This document shows positions 32,214-40,457 of a stretch of DNA of 64,000 nucleotides, one piece after another. How positions within the stretch are numbered: position 1 is the first letter of the stretch; every line of letters begins with the position of its first letter. The DNA comes from Myxococcales bacterium (GTDB lineage Bacteria; Myxococcota_A; Polyangia; Nannocystales; Nannocystaceae), in the NCBI GenBank assembly GCA_020633335.1, contig JACKDU010000005.1:186001-250000 (forward strand), read 5' to 3'. A program made the translations under genes and the position numbers. The notes under the pieces are model-generated. The model made no database searches, was not told where the DNA came from, and was given only the letters and a program-made list of their open reading frames with translations.

Positions 32214-32660
32214 TCAATTGCCCGCCGTCGACGCCGGGAGGGCGACCCGGAGGGGGCCCTCCAGGTCGCCGGCGCCGGCCTCATTTTGGCTTAGATGACC
32301 GCGGACCAGCGCTTCGAGGAGATCGACGCGCATCGGCCCCGGCTGGATCCGATCGGCGAGCCCGAAGGCGCGGCTCACCAGGCGCTTGAGGGCGGGCTCG
32401 ATCCGCCGGATGTCGGCGGCGAAGCGGAGGATCGCGGCCCGGCCCTCGCCGCGCTGCGGACGACCCGGGGCGTTGCGCTCGATCGCCTCGACCAGCTCGG
32501 CAGCGAGCTCGCGGTCGAGCTTGTCCTCGCAGCCGAGGTTCGCCAGGACCACGCGTCGGCTCTGGCCGCCCGCTCGCTCGGGGCACCACACGTTGTGGGC
32601 GATCGTCAGGTAGGCGCGGCGGCCTCGCAGGCCCTGGATCTCGTTCCTTCGGAGATACAT
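32214..32660 (-). CDS. hypothetical protein resembling the N-terminus of IS1634-type transposases
   Basis: 148 residues from ATG 32660, with AAGGGA about 8 nt upstream. The first 60 residues (MYLRRNEIQGLRGRRAYLTI, then SRRVVLANLGCEDKLDRELAAELVEAIE) resemble the N-terminal segment of IS1634-like transposases (Y.R......Y..Y.lVe...... r...l.nLGr...l). No DDE catalytic domain follows, so it could be a domesticated fragment or an unrelated helical protein. The C-terminal part is helical (LKRLVSRAFGLADRIQ). 32661-32911 contains no gene. Confidence 0.5.
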   Translation of the reverse strand: MYLRRNEIQGLRGRRAYLTIAHNVWCPERAGGQSRRVVLANLGCEDKLDRELAAELVEAIERNAPGRPQRGEGRAAILRFAADIRRIEPALKRLVSRAFGLADRIQPGPMRVDLLEALVRGHLSQNEAGAGDLEGPLRVALPASTAGN

Positions 32661-32911
32661 CGGTCGTCCCTTCCCAGCGTCGAGGTGCGGATCTGCGCGG
32701 TCGCGCAGGTCCGCGCCGGCGCTTCACCTACCTACACACCGGCGGACGCCGTCGGGTCACACCCCAGGTGGAGGTTTTTTCCGCGGCCTGGGATGGGGCC
32801 AGGGGCGCTTCTGCGGGCGCGTCGATTTTTCTCCGGGCCCGGTGAACCGGCCGGAGGCGGCGGCGACTACCCGGCTGCAGGGGCGCCGCGCCCCCCTCAG
32901 GAGTCCCCCCC

Positions 32912-34477
32912 ATGTCCTTCCTTCATCGCCTTCGCCAGCTCCCCGGCGCGCTCACGCGCCCGGCCGCCCTCCTCGCCCTCCTCGCCCTCACCCCCGCCTG
33001 CGGCGGCGACGATGCCAGCGGCTACTACGACGAGTCGGGCGACTCGGGCGGCGGCGCCGGGGTCGGCCAGGGCGGCGCCCAGGACTTCGGCCTCTTCAAG
33101 CAGATCCTCGAGGACGGCGAGATCCCAGCCCCCGAGACCATCGACGACGTCGGCTTCTTCAACGAGCACAAGATCCCGCTGCCGACCCCCGATTGCGGCG
33201 ACAACGTCTGCCTCCACGGCCTCTTCGGCCAGATGGGCAACATGATCAACGGCTCGAATTGCACGACCGTCCTCCTCGGCATGAACACGCCGATCGACCC
33301 CGCGCTCCTCGATCGCCCGCCCCTCAACCTCGCCCTGGCGATCGACGTCTCGGGCTCGATGGCCGGCGAGAGCATCTACTACGTCCGCGAGGGGCTCGAG
33401 CGCATGCTCGACGCCCTCGACCCCCAGGATCGGATCTCGCTGGTCCTCTTCTCGACCAGCGCCGCGACCTACACCGAGTTCGTCCCCGGTGACGACCCCG
33501 ACCTCGTCAACGCGATCAACGCCCTCGACGCGAGCGGCGGCACCAACCTCTACGACGGCCTCCGCTCGGCCTTCGAGCTCGCCGAGGCCCACGCCGCCGA
33601 CGGCTGGCAGAACCGGGTGATCCTCCTCTCCGACGGGGTGGCGACCGAGGGGATCACCAGCGACGCCAAGATCATCGAGATGGCCGCCGCCTACAACGAG
33701 CTCGGCCTCGGCCTGACGACCATCGGCGTCGGCACCGACTTCGACGTCACCCTGATGCAGACGCTCTCCGAGGGCGGCTCCGGCTCCTTCTACTTCTTGC
33801 AGGATCCGGCCGCCGTCCAGGAGGTCTTCGTCGAGGAGGTCACCTCCTTCACGGTGCCGCTCGCCGAGGAGGTGACGATCGACGTCGGCGTCAGCGGCGA
33901 CTACGTCCTCCGCGGGATCTACGGGACCAAGCGCTTCGAGGCGACCGGCAACGAGGCCCAGATCACGATCCCCAACCTCCAGCTCGCCCACCGCGAGTCG
34001 GTCGACGACAACCAGGGCGGGCGCCGCGGCGGCGGCGGGGCGATCCTCCTCGAGGTGCTGCCGGCGAAGGGAACGGTCGGCGCCGACCACTACGTCGGCG
34101 ACCTCACCCTCCGCTACCGCGACTCGCTGAGCAAGGAGATGGTCGAGCAGAGCCTCAGCGTCGACGCGCCGATCGCCCCCGAGGATCCCGGCTCGTACTT
34201 CGAGGGCGCGAGCGTCGAGAAGGGCTTCGTGATGCTCAACATCTTCATGGGCTTCCAGATGGCGGCGATCCGGGCCCAGGCGGGGGACGACCGCGGCGCC
34301 CTCAACGTCCTCCTCGGGCTCGACGAGGCGGTCGACGGCTGGCTCGCCCAGAACCCCGACGCCGACATCGAGGATGACCTGAAGTACATCCGGATCTTCA
34401 TCGACAACCTGCGGGCCCGCGGCGCCGAGGAGCCGCCGCCCTCGCAGGAGCGCCCCGAGCCCTGGCCGCAGGACTGA
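32912..34477 (+). CDS. VWA-domain lipoprotein (YfbK-like)
   Basis: 521 residues. AGGAG lies 9 nt before the ATG. The lipobox is ALTPAC, followed by a Gly/Ser/Asp-rich spacer. ETIDDVGFFNEHKIPLPTPDCG resembles the N-terminal segment of YfbK-type VWA proteins. The VWA domain has the MIDAS motif LAIDVSGSM, the Thr in ASGGTNLYDGL, and VILLSDGVATEG. The C-terminal 180 residues form a beta region plus helices (GFVMLNIFMGFQMAAIRAQ ... NVLLGLDEAVDGWL). A strong terminator follows. It is probably a surface or periplasmic assembly or adhesion protein. Confidence 0.85.
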   Translation: MSFLHRLRQLPGALTRPAALLALLALTPACGGDDASGYYDESGDSGGGAGVGQGGAQDFGLFKQILEDGEIPAPETIDDVGFFNEHKIPLPTPDCGDNVCLHGLFGQMGNMINGSNCTTVLLGMNTPIDPALLDRPPLNLALAIDVSGSMAGESIYYVREGLERMLDALDPQDRISLVLFSTSAATYTEFVPGDDPDLVNAINALDASGGTNLYDGLRSAFELAEAHAADGWQNRVILLSDGVATEGITSDAKIIEMAAAYNELGLGLTTIGVGTDFDVTLMQTLSEGGSGSFYFLQDPAAVQEVFVEEVTSFTVPLAEEVTIDVGVSGDYVLRGIYGTKRFEATGNEAQITIPNLQLAHRESVDDNQGGRRGGGGAILLEVLPAKGTVGADHYVGDLTLRYRDSLSKEMVEQSLSVDAPIAPEDPGSYFEGASVEKGFVMLNIFMGFQMAAIRAQAGDDRGALNVLLGLDEAVDGWLAQNPDADIEDDLKYIRIFIDNLRARGAEEPPPSQERPEPWPQD

Positions 34478-34493
34478 GCGAGGACGCGCGACG

Positions 34494-34536
34494 CGAGCGA
34501 GGGCCGCCCGGGATCGGGCGGCCCTCGCTCGTTTCT
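34494..34536 (+). terminator. intrinsic terminator of the VWA lipoprotein gene
   Basis: A 17-bp perfect stem (34494-34510 with 34515-34531), loop GGAT, followed by TTTCT. It is the clearest terminator in the window and may also limit transcription from the opposite strand. Confidence 0.85.
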
Positions 34537-34544
34537 CGTGTCGC

Positions 34545-34702
34545 CTACGCGCAGTCGCAGATGTGGAGCGAGCCCACATCGCAGCATGAACCATGGAACG
34601 CCACGGGCCCGCAGGAGAAGTCGAGAGTCTGGTCGCAGTAGGAATTGGCGCAGCCGAAGACCTCGCCGGCGACCGGGCCGTGTTGGCTAGCCAGGCCAGC
34701 GC
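34545..34702 (-). pseudogene. Cys-rich C-terminal remnant (or small Cys-rich peptide)
   Basis: After the diguanylate cyclase stop, another minus-strand frame reads GFELGAGLASQHGPVAGEVF, then seven Cys in about 32 residues: GCANSYC, FSCGPVAFHGSCC and HICDCA, ending at TAG 34545. Codon use looks real (C-ending codons). The frame has no start in this stretch; the first upstream start (GTG 34787) lies inside the cyclase gene. It is either the end of a truncated secreted protein or a small peptide gene that overlaps the cyclase. Confidence 0.35.
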
Positions 34703-35896
34703 CTAGCTCGAAGCCGGCGGGTCCGCCTCGGCCTCGGCCGCCTCGGCGGCGCTCGCCTCGGCCGCCCTGGCGCTCGCCTCGGACCACGCGATCACCCGGT
34801 TGCGGCCGGCTCGCTTGGCGGCGTAGAGCCCGGCGTCGGCCTGGGAGAGCGCGTCGAGGAGGCCCTGGCGGGTGGCGGCGACCGGCGCGACGCCGACGCT
34901 GATCGTCACCTTGAGGGGCCCGTCGGAGGTGTGGATCGGCTCGCGGTCGATCGCCTGCCGGAGCCGCTCGGCGACGATCGTGGTCGCGTTGTCGACGTCG
35001 GTCTCGGGCAGGACCATCGCGAACTCCTCGCCGCCGTAGCGGCCGGCGATGTCGCTCTTGCGGAGGCAGGCGGCGAGGCGGCGGGCGATCGTGCCGATCA
35101 CCTGGTCGCCGACCGAGTGGCCGTGGTTGTCGTTGATCGACTTGAAGTGATCGATGTCGATCATCAGCACGCTGAGCGGGTGGGCGTAGCGGCGGGCGCG
35201 ATCGATCTCGTCCTCGCCGAGGCGGAAGAAGTGGCGGCGGTTGTAGAGGCCGGTGAGCGCGTCGATCGTCGCCAGCTGCTGGACCTCGGCGAGGAGGCGC
35301 TTCTGGGTGTGCTGGGCCTCGAACTCGCGGCGCTCGATCCCCCGGCGGTGGTGCTGCGAGAGCGCGGTCACCAGCATCGTGGAGATCAGGAAGAACTGGT
35401 TGGTGAGGGTCGCCGCGAAGTCGCGGATCTCGAGGATCCCGAGGAGGAGCGGGCCCATGTAGAAGGCGTAGATCCCGAGGTTGAAGGCGACCGCCGTGCG
35501 CGCGCTCCAGGAGTAGAGGAGGCCGACGCAGAGGACCAGGAGGTCGATGCCGGCGTAGTAGGGCGACTCGTAGCCCTCGTGCATGAAGCAGAGGACGGCG
35601 ATCGACCAGGCGACCAGGAGCGAGTAGCCGAGGGCGAAGGCGTCGACCCGCTTCTCGAAGATCGCCGGCGCGCGGGCGGCGAGGCCGAGGAGGACCACGC
35701 CGACGGCCGCGCAGGCGATCCGGATCCAGAGGGTGAGCCAGACGTCCTCGGGGATCACGAACCAGTCGAGCGCCCAGAAGCCGGGGACCATCACCGTCCC
35801 GAGCCAGAGCTCGATCCGCAGCGCCGACGCGTGCCGGGGCGCGAGGCTGGCCTCGAATTCGGCGTCCGGGATCGGGGCGGAGAGGGCGAGGGTCAT
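34703..35896 (-). CDS. membrane-anchored diguanylate cyclase (GGDEF)
   Basis: 397 residues. The N-terminal half has about six membrane helices (VMVPGFWALDWFVIP, IACAAVGVVLLGLAARA, LLVAWSIAVLCFM, IDLLVLCVGLLYSW, and so on), then a short coiled coil (REFEAQHTQKRLLAEVQQLATIDALTGL). The GGDEF domain has LYNRRHFF, DIDHFKSINDNHGHSVGDQV, active-site RYGGEEFAMVLP and an RxxD inhibitory site (RKSD) five residues earlier. It makes c-di-GMP from two GTP and is probably feedback-inhibited. The gene follows the PilZ-methyltransferase gene by 12 nt on the same strand. Confidence 0.92.
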   Translation of the reverse strand: MTLALSAPIPDAEFEASLAPRHASALRIELWLGTVMVPGFWALDWFVIPEDVWLTLWIRIACAAVGVVLLGLAARAPAIFEKRVDAFALGYSLLVAWSIAVLCFMHEGYESPYYAGIDLLVLCVGLLYSWSARTAVAFNLGIYAFYMGPLLLGILEIRDFAATLTNQFFLISTMLVTALSQHHRRGIERREFEAQHTQKRLLAEVQQLATIDALTGLYNRRHFFRLGEDEIDRARRYAHPLSVLMIDIDHFKSINDNHGHSVGDQVIGTIARRLAACLRKSDIAGRYGGEEFAMVLPETDVDNATTIVAERLRQAIDREPIHTSDGPLKVTISVGVAPVAATRQGLLDALSQADAGLYAAKRAGRNRVIAWSEASARAAEASAAEAAEAEADPPASS

Positions 35897-35908
35897 GCGT
35901 TCATGGGG

Positions 35909-37354
35909 TCATGCGGGCTTGCGCAGGAGCAGGAAGTCGTAGGCCGCCGACGCCTCGCGGCGGAGCTCCGCCTCGGCGGGGCCGGCCTCGGGCGCGAAGC
36001 GGCGGATCGCCGCCCGGTCGCGGTAGATCAGGGTCCAGTCGAGGACGAACTCGCCGAGCCAGAAGTGATCGTTGGGGGCGAGGGCGTTGCCGATCGCCAG
36101 GAGCCCGCCGGGCCGCAGGCGCTCGTAGAGGGCGGCGGTCAGGGCCTGGGCGCGGCGCTCGCTGAGGTAGTCGAAGAGGCCGACGCAGTAGATCAGATCC
36201 TGGGGCTCGCCGCGGATCGCCAGCGGGTCGCGGATCAGCTGCTCGAACGAGAGGTAGAGGCAGTGGGCCGAGCAGGCGGCCTCACGCGCGGCGATCCCCC
36301 GGAGGACGTCGTGGTAGGCGGCGCTCAGCGCCTTCTCCTCCTGGTCGATGAGCGTCCAGTGGATCCCGCGGAGGGGCTCGGGGCTCTCGGCGAGGAGCTC
36401 GACGACCTCGCGGGCCGGGCCGCAGCCGAGGCTCATGATCCGGAGCGGCTCGCCGGCCCGCCGGCTCCGGGCGTGCTCGGCGAGCGTCAGCTCCTTGACC
36501 AGATCCTTGCGGGTGCGGACGCCCGCCGCCAGCGGCTCCTCGCAGGCGAGCTTGTGGAAGACCTTGCCGAACGCGGTCGTCCCCTCGAGGTCGTCCCTGT
36601 AGATGTGGTTCATCACCTGGAAGTCGCCGGCGTAGCCCAGCGGCTTTGAGTATGCCCGCGAGATGACCGGCGCGGCGAGGAGCATCGGCGTAAGGAGTGT
36701 CTCGGTCATCGCCTTGGCGGCGAGGATCGCCGGGCGATCGCCGAGGATCGGCCGGCAGGCGGCCGCGGCCGCGAAGCGCACCTCATCCCACCGCGGGCGG
36801 ATCGCCGCGATCGCCCGGCGGGCGAGGTCGCCGCGCGCGCTGTGGGCGTCGTCGGCGATCCGCGCCTCGTGGTAGCCGAGCGAGCGCTGGTAAAAGGCGA
36901 CGAAGTGGACCGCCCGGGCGAGCGCCTCGCGGTAGGCCTCCGGCACCCGCGCGAAGATCCGCTCGGGCCCCTCGGCGAGATCGCGGGCGAGGGACTCCTC
37001 CTCGTCGAGGCGCTGCATCTCGTGGAGATCGAGGAAGCCGCCGATGAGCTGGAGGCCGACCCGACGCTTGCCGTAGACCCGCTCCTCGCGGGCGACCCGG
37101 GCGCGGCCATGGAACGCGCTGGTCGCGTGGACGCGGATGTCCACATCGAGGACGTCATCCACCTGCCAGCGCGGCGCCTGGGCCGGGGCGATGAACGAGA
37201 CCCCGCCCATCGCCATGTCGTAGAGCGTGAAGCTGACGCCGTCGATCACGATCGACGCCGCGTTCTCACGGACCAGCTCGCGCGCCAGCTGCCGCCGCGC
37301 CCGAAACGCGATCGCCTGCCCAAACCCCCCGAGCAACTCCTCATAGCTCCGCAT
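35909..37354 (-). CDS. PilZ-domain protein fused to a class I SAM methyltransferase
   Basis: 481 residues from ATG 37354. Residues about 15-120 form a PilZ domain: RRQLARELVRE (RxxxR), YDMAMGGVSF (DxSxxG, with Ser replaced by Ala), VDDVLDVDIRV and KRRVGLQLIGGF. A helical middle leads to a Rossmann methyltransferase: LRIMSLGCGPAREVVELL (SAM motif I), HWTLIDQEEKALSAAYH, DLIYCVGLFDYLSERRAQAL, LRPGGLLAIGNALAPND. This suggests c-di-GMP-controlled methylation of an unknown target. The next gene is a diguanylate cyclase 12 nt downstream, a probable operon. TATAGT (37394-37399) lies 39 nt upstream. Confidence 0.82.
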   Translation of the reverse strand: MRSYEELLGGFGQAIAFRARRQLARELVRENAASIVIDGVSFTLYDMAMGGVSFIAPAQAPRWQVDDVLDVDIRVHATSAFHGRARVAREERVYGKRRVGLQLIGGFLDLHEMQRLDEEESLARDLAEGPERIFARVPEAYREALARAVHFVAFYQRSLGYHEARIADDAHSARGDLARRAIAAIRPRWDEVRFAAAAACRPILGDRPAILAAKAMTETLLTPMLLAAPVISRAYSKPLGYAGDFQVMNHIYRDDLEGTTAFGKVFHKLACEEPLAAGVRTRKDLVKELTLAEHARSRRAGEPLRIMSLGCGPAREVVELLAESPEPLRGIHWTLIDQEEKALSAAYHDVLRGIAAREAACSAHCLYLSFEQLIRDPLAIRGEPQDLIYCVGLFDYLSERRAQALTAALYERLRPGGLLAIGNALAPNDHFWLGEFVLDWTLIYRDRAAIRRFAPEAGPAEAELRREASAAYDFLLLRKPA

Positions 37355-37589
37355 GCCAGATCCCCCCCAACGGACGCGTTTCTGCCAGCGTCGACTATAC
37401 CCCCGCGATCTCCTGTCGGTGTCGCGCAGCGGCGGCGCGGCCCCGCCCCGCGCTCGCCTTCGGCTGCGGACACGCGCGGGCGCAAGCGGCCTTCGGCGGC
37501 GAGCGACGAGCGTCCCACGATGGGCGACCATGGGGGATTTCAGGGTGTCCGTTGGGACATGTAGGGGGGATTCGCATGGGGGGACGCTC

Positions 37590-37620
37590 CCCCTGATCAG
37601 CCCCTGATCAGCCCTTGATC
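37590..37620. repeat. tandem 11-bp repeat CCCCTGATCAG
   Basis: Copies at 37590-37600 and 37601-37611 are identical; a third, CCCTTGATC (37612-37620), is diverged. Each perfect copy contains TGATCA. It could be a protein-binding array or slippage product. Confidence 0.6.
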
Positions 37621-37818
37621 CGCGCGCGCGGCCGGGGCCGCGGGGCGCGGCCGCGCGATCTACCGGGGAGTCGCGGCGGAGGGGGCGCGTCGACGCGCGC
37701 GCGGCCGGTGGGGCAGACGCCCGCGTCGTCTCGTGGTCGCGGCGGAGCGCGGGCATCCCCCCGCGGGGGCGCGCGCTCCTCCGCGTGAAGATGCGCGGCG
37801 CTCGGCGTCGATCCGCGA

Positions 37819-37824
37819 TAGCGT
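37819..37824 (+). promoter_or_regulatory. -10-like TAGCGT
   Basis: TAGCGT ends 7 nt before ATG 37832. Confidence 0.3.
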
Positions 37825-37831
37825 CCGGCGC

Positions 37832-38899
37832 ATGGGTGCGCGCCGCGTCGCAGATCTCCTCGGGCCCGGGCTCGTCGTCCTCGCGTGGATCGGCGCGCCC
37901 GGGTGCGGCTCCGGTGGGCGCGTCGACACCGGCTCCAGCGGGGTGACGAGCGGCGGCGAGACGGGGACGGGCGGCGGCTCCTCGGGGGGAGGCGCGAGCT
38001 CGTCGACGACCGGAGCGACGGGCGCGGACGCGAGCGAGAGCGGCGACGCGGGATCGAGCGGCGACACGAGCGGCGTCGCAGTCGGCCCCCCCTACGTCGA
38101 GCTCACCCTCCTCGCCAGCCAGAGCGATCCGGCGCTCGGCGCTGGCCAGGGCGTCGAGCTCCGCGACGGCCGGATCTACGCCTACGGCGATCGTCAGGGG
38201 ACCGGCGTGATCCGGGAGTACGAGGTGATCGCCGGCGATCCGCCGGCGCTCGAGTTCAGCGGCCTCGAGGTCGTCCTGCGGCGCGACGGCGTCGATCTGA
38301 TCCCACACCCGACCGGCCTCACCTGGGGCCCGGAGGGGACCTTCCTCGGCAACACGGTCGCCGGCGTCGGGACCATCTTCGTGATCGACTGGCCGCAGAT
38401 GCTCGCCGACGGCGATCTCGACGTGGCCGTCCTCGCCGAGGTGAGTGACGACGTGCTGAGCGGCGGCACCCGGCCGGAGCGGGTCCGCGTCGGCGAGGTG
38501 TGGCGCCTGGCCTCGGCCGGCTACCTCGACGCCGACGCCGGCAACACCCTCCGCCTCTTCGACGCGGCCGCCCTGGTCGGCGCCGGGTCGACCGCCGAGC
38601 CCGGGGTCCTCGTCGCCACCGCGCCGATCGGCCCGTGGGTCCAAAACCTCGCCTACTTCGAGTCGCTCGATCTCCTGGTGGCCGCGCAGAACCTGTCCTA
38701 TGGGTCTGGTTGGCGGATCAGCGTCGCGCCGCTCGACGCCGAGGGGGCGCTCGGCGAGGTCCAGGTGATCGAGGCGGGCCTGCCGGGGGGCGAGCTCGAG
38801 GGGATCCATCCGCTCGGCGACGGCGTCCACGCGGTCCTGATCACCAGCGGCAAGGTCGATAACCTCTGGATCGCCGCCCTCGAGCCGCTCGCGCCCTAG
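37832..38899 (+). CDS. lipoprotein with Ser/Gly-rich spacer, unknown function
   Basis: 355 residues from ATG 37832. The lipobox is GAPGC, followed by about 65 residues of Ser, Gly, Thr and Asp (GVTSGGETGTGGGSSGGGAS). The remainder looks like a beta-propeller or similar beta-rich sensor: VELRDGRIYAYGDRQGTG, TGLTWGPEGTFLGNTVAGVG, VQNLAYFESLDLLVAAQN and LEGIHPLGDGVHAVLITSG. No catalytic motif was recognised. Its stop (TAG) overlaps the TetR gene stop in the palindrome CTAG at 38896-38899. Confidence 0.68.
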   Translation: MGARRVADLLGPGLVVLAWIGAPGCGSGGRVDTGSSGVTSGGETGTGGGSSGGGASSSTTGATGADASESGDAGSSGDTSGVAVGPPYVELTLLASQSDPALGAGQGVELRDGRIYAYGDRQGTGVIREYEVIAGDPPALEFSGLEVVLRRDGVDLIPHPTGLTWGPEGTFLGNTVAGVGTIFVIDWPQMLADGDLDVAVLAEVSDDVLSGGTRPERVRVGEVWRLASAGYLDADAGNTLRLFDAAALVGAGSTAEPGVLVATAPIGPWVQNLAYFESLDLLVAAQNLSYGSGWRISVAPLDAEGALGEVQVIEAGLPGGELEGIHPLGDGVHAVLITSGKVDNLWIAALEPLAP

Positions 38900-39579
38900 G
38901 AGGCCGGGCCGCTGGCGAGCGAGGCGGCGAGGTAGGCCTCGAGGGCGACCCGGGCCTCGCGGAGGGTCGCGGCTCGCTGCCTGGGCGGGCCGGCGAGCGC
39001 GAGCGAGGTCAGGGAGGAGAGCATGTGGACGGCGACCCGGGCGATCGCCCGGCGGCGAGCCGGCGTGAGGTGGGGCGCGAAGGCGGCGAGGCGACCGGCG
39101 ATGAGCGCCGTGAACTCGGTCCCCCAGGCCTCGCCGGCCTCGCGGAGCGCCGGCGTCGTCTGGCTCTCGAGCCAGAGGACGCGGTAGCCCGGCTCCCGGC
39201 GGTAGAAGGCGACGAAGGCGTCGAAGCAGCGCGACGCGAGCTCGGGCCACGCGGTGTCGCCGTCGCCGTCGCCGTCGCCGCCCGGGCCGAGGGCGCGCTC
39301 GACGACCGCCTGGAGGCGCCCGCGGTAGCCCTCCAGGAGCGCCCGCAGGAGCGCGTCGCGGTTGGGGAAGTACTCGTAGACCGTGCCGATCGCCGCGCCG
39401 GCCTCGCGGGCGATCGCCGCGGTCGTCGTCGCCTCGGCGCCGACGCGATCGAGGAGGCGGCCGGCGACCTCCAGGAGCTCGTCGCGGCGCCGGGCCGAGC
39501 GCGCCTGCTTCGGGACCCGGCGCGCCCGCGCCCCGGCCGGCGCCGCGGGGCTTGACGAAGTTGAGGGTTTCTTCGACAT
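38896..39579 (-). CDS. TetR family transcriptional regulator
   Basis: 227 residues from ATG 39579. The N-terminal DNA-binding domain is typical: RRDELLEVAGRLLDRVGAEATTTAAIAREAGAAIGTVYEYFPNRDALLRALLEGY. The C-terminal ligand domain is helical; a GDGDGDGD stretch at about residue 105 looks like a low-complexity loop. It is divergent from the CPBP gene, with only 8 nt between the two start codons. A perfect inverted repeat (39583-39600) lies between them, so autoregulation and control of the CPBP gene are likely. Confidence 0.9.
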   Translation of the reverse strand: MSKKPSTSSSPAAPAGARARRVPKQARSARRRDELLEVAGRLLDRVGAEATTTAAIAREAGAAIGTVYEYFPNRDALLRALLEGYRGRLQAVVERALGPGGDGDGDGDTAWPELASRCFDAFVAFYRREPGYRVLWLESQTTPALREAGEAWGTEFTALIAGRLAAFAPHLTPARRRAIARVAVHMLSSLTSLALAGPPRQRAATLREARVALEAYLAASLASGPAS

Positions 39580-39582
39580 TTT

Positions 39583-39600
39583 GTTGAGTGTCCTCTCAAC
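39583..39600. promoter_or_regulatory. TetR-type operator between divergent start codons
   Basis: GTTGAG (39583-39588), spacer TGTCCT, CTCAAC (39595-39600), a perfect inverted repeat. It ends 3 nt from the TetR ATG and covers the GTG start of the CPBP gene. Confidence 0.6.
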
Positions 39601-40439
39601 TTCTAGCGGGCCTCGGCGCCGGCGGGCAAGCCCCTCCGGTCGCCCGCGAGCGCCGCCCCGCCGCCCGGGCGCTCGTCCTCGTCGCGCTCGCCCTCCTCGG
39701 CGCGATCCCCTTCGTGCGGGCGCCGCAGCCCGACCTGCTGGCCGCCCCCGCGACCCACGGCCTCCTCCTGGCCGGCCTCGCGGCGACCTCGGCGATCGCG
39801 CTCGCCCGCGGCCTCTGGGGCGCCGCCCAGGTCGCCGTGCTGGCGACGCTCTACCTCGGCGCCTACCTCCTGCCGGTCGTCGGCGCCGCCTGGCCGCTGC
39901 CGCTGCCGGTGATCGTCGGCGCCCACCTCCTGTGGATCGCGGCCCTCCCCGGCGCCCGACCAAGCGCCACCTTCCTGCGCCGCGGCGCCGTCGATCGCCC
40001 GACCTGGGGGCTCATCGTCGCCTTCAGCGCGGCCGCGACGATCGCCCTGATCACCTGGCGCGCGACCACCGACGCCGACCTCTCCCGCTACCGCGACTTC
40101 GTCCCGGCGGGCCTCCCCGCCTGGCTCCTCTTCGCCGGCATCCTCCCCTACGCCGCCCTCAACGCCGCCTTCGAGGAGTACGTGTGGCGCGGGGTCCTCT
40201 GGGAGGGGGTCGAGGGCGCCTTCGATCGCCGCGTGGCCCTCGCCCTGACCTCGATCTCCTTCGGCCTCGCCCACTACCGCGGCTTCCCCTCGGGGGCCGT
40301 CGGCGTCGGCCTGGCGCTGATCTACGGCCTGATGATGGGGCTGGTCCGGGCGCGCTCGGGCGGCCTCCTCGGCCCCTTCATCGCCCACGTCGTCGCCGAC
40401 GTCGTGATCTTCACGCTGGTCGTGGCGATGATCCTCTGA
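39588..40439 (+). CDS. CPBP family intramembrane metalloprotease
   Basis: 283 residues from GTG 39588, the only start near the N-terminal membrane helix; the next in-frame GTG (39715) would remove the first helix. About seven membrane helices. Motif 1 is AAFEEYVWRGVLWEG (EExxxR), motif 2 SFGLAHYRGFPSG (FxxxH) and motif 3 IAHVVADVV. Type II CAAX-prenyl-protease homologues cleave in the membrane; in bacteria many act in stress response or bacteriocin self-protection. TetR control suggests a substrate- or drug-inducible role. Confidence 0.88.
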   Translation: MSSQLLAGLGAGGQAPPVARERRPAARALVLVALALLGAIPFVRAPQPDLLAAPATHGLLLAGLAATSAIALARGLWGAAQVAVLATLYLGAYLLPVVGAAWPLPLPVIVGAHLLWIAALPGARPSATFLRRGAVDRPTWGLIVAFSAAATIALITWRATTDADLSRYRDFVPAGLPAWLLFAGILPYAALNAAFEEYVWRGVLWEGVEGAFDRRVALALTSISFGLAHYRGFPSGAVGVGLALIYGLMMGLVRARSGGLLGPFIAHVVADVVIFTLVVAMIL

Positions 40440-40457
40440 CGCGTCGCCGCGACCGAG

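Larger units (their letters stand above)
37355..37831. other. intergenic region between divergent transcription units
   Basis: 477 nt with no convincing gene. It holds the TATAGT of the PilZ-methyltransferase gene, a short hairpin GGGGGA/TCCCCC (37579-37593), a tandem 11-bp repeat (37590-37620) and, near its end, TAGCGT for the next gene. The GC-rich middle (37620-37720) shows palindromic character but no clear terminator. Confidence 0.5.

Noticed and set aside
35909..39250. Extension of the PilZ-methyltransferase frame far upstream
   Set aside because: The extra codons are shadow of intergenic DNA and of the plus-strand lipoprotein gene; the natural start is ATG 37354, where the PilZ domain begins.
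39300..40400. GC-rich frames opposite the CPBP gene (39603-40388 minus)
   Set aside because: Shadow of the CPBP protease gene, whose EExxxR and FxxxH motifs are clear.
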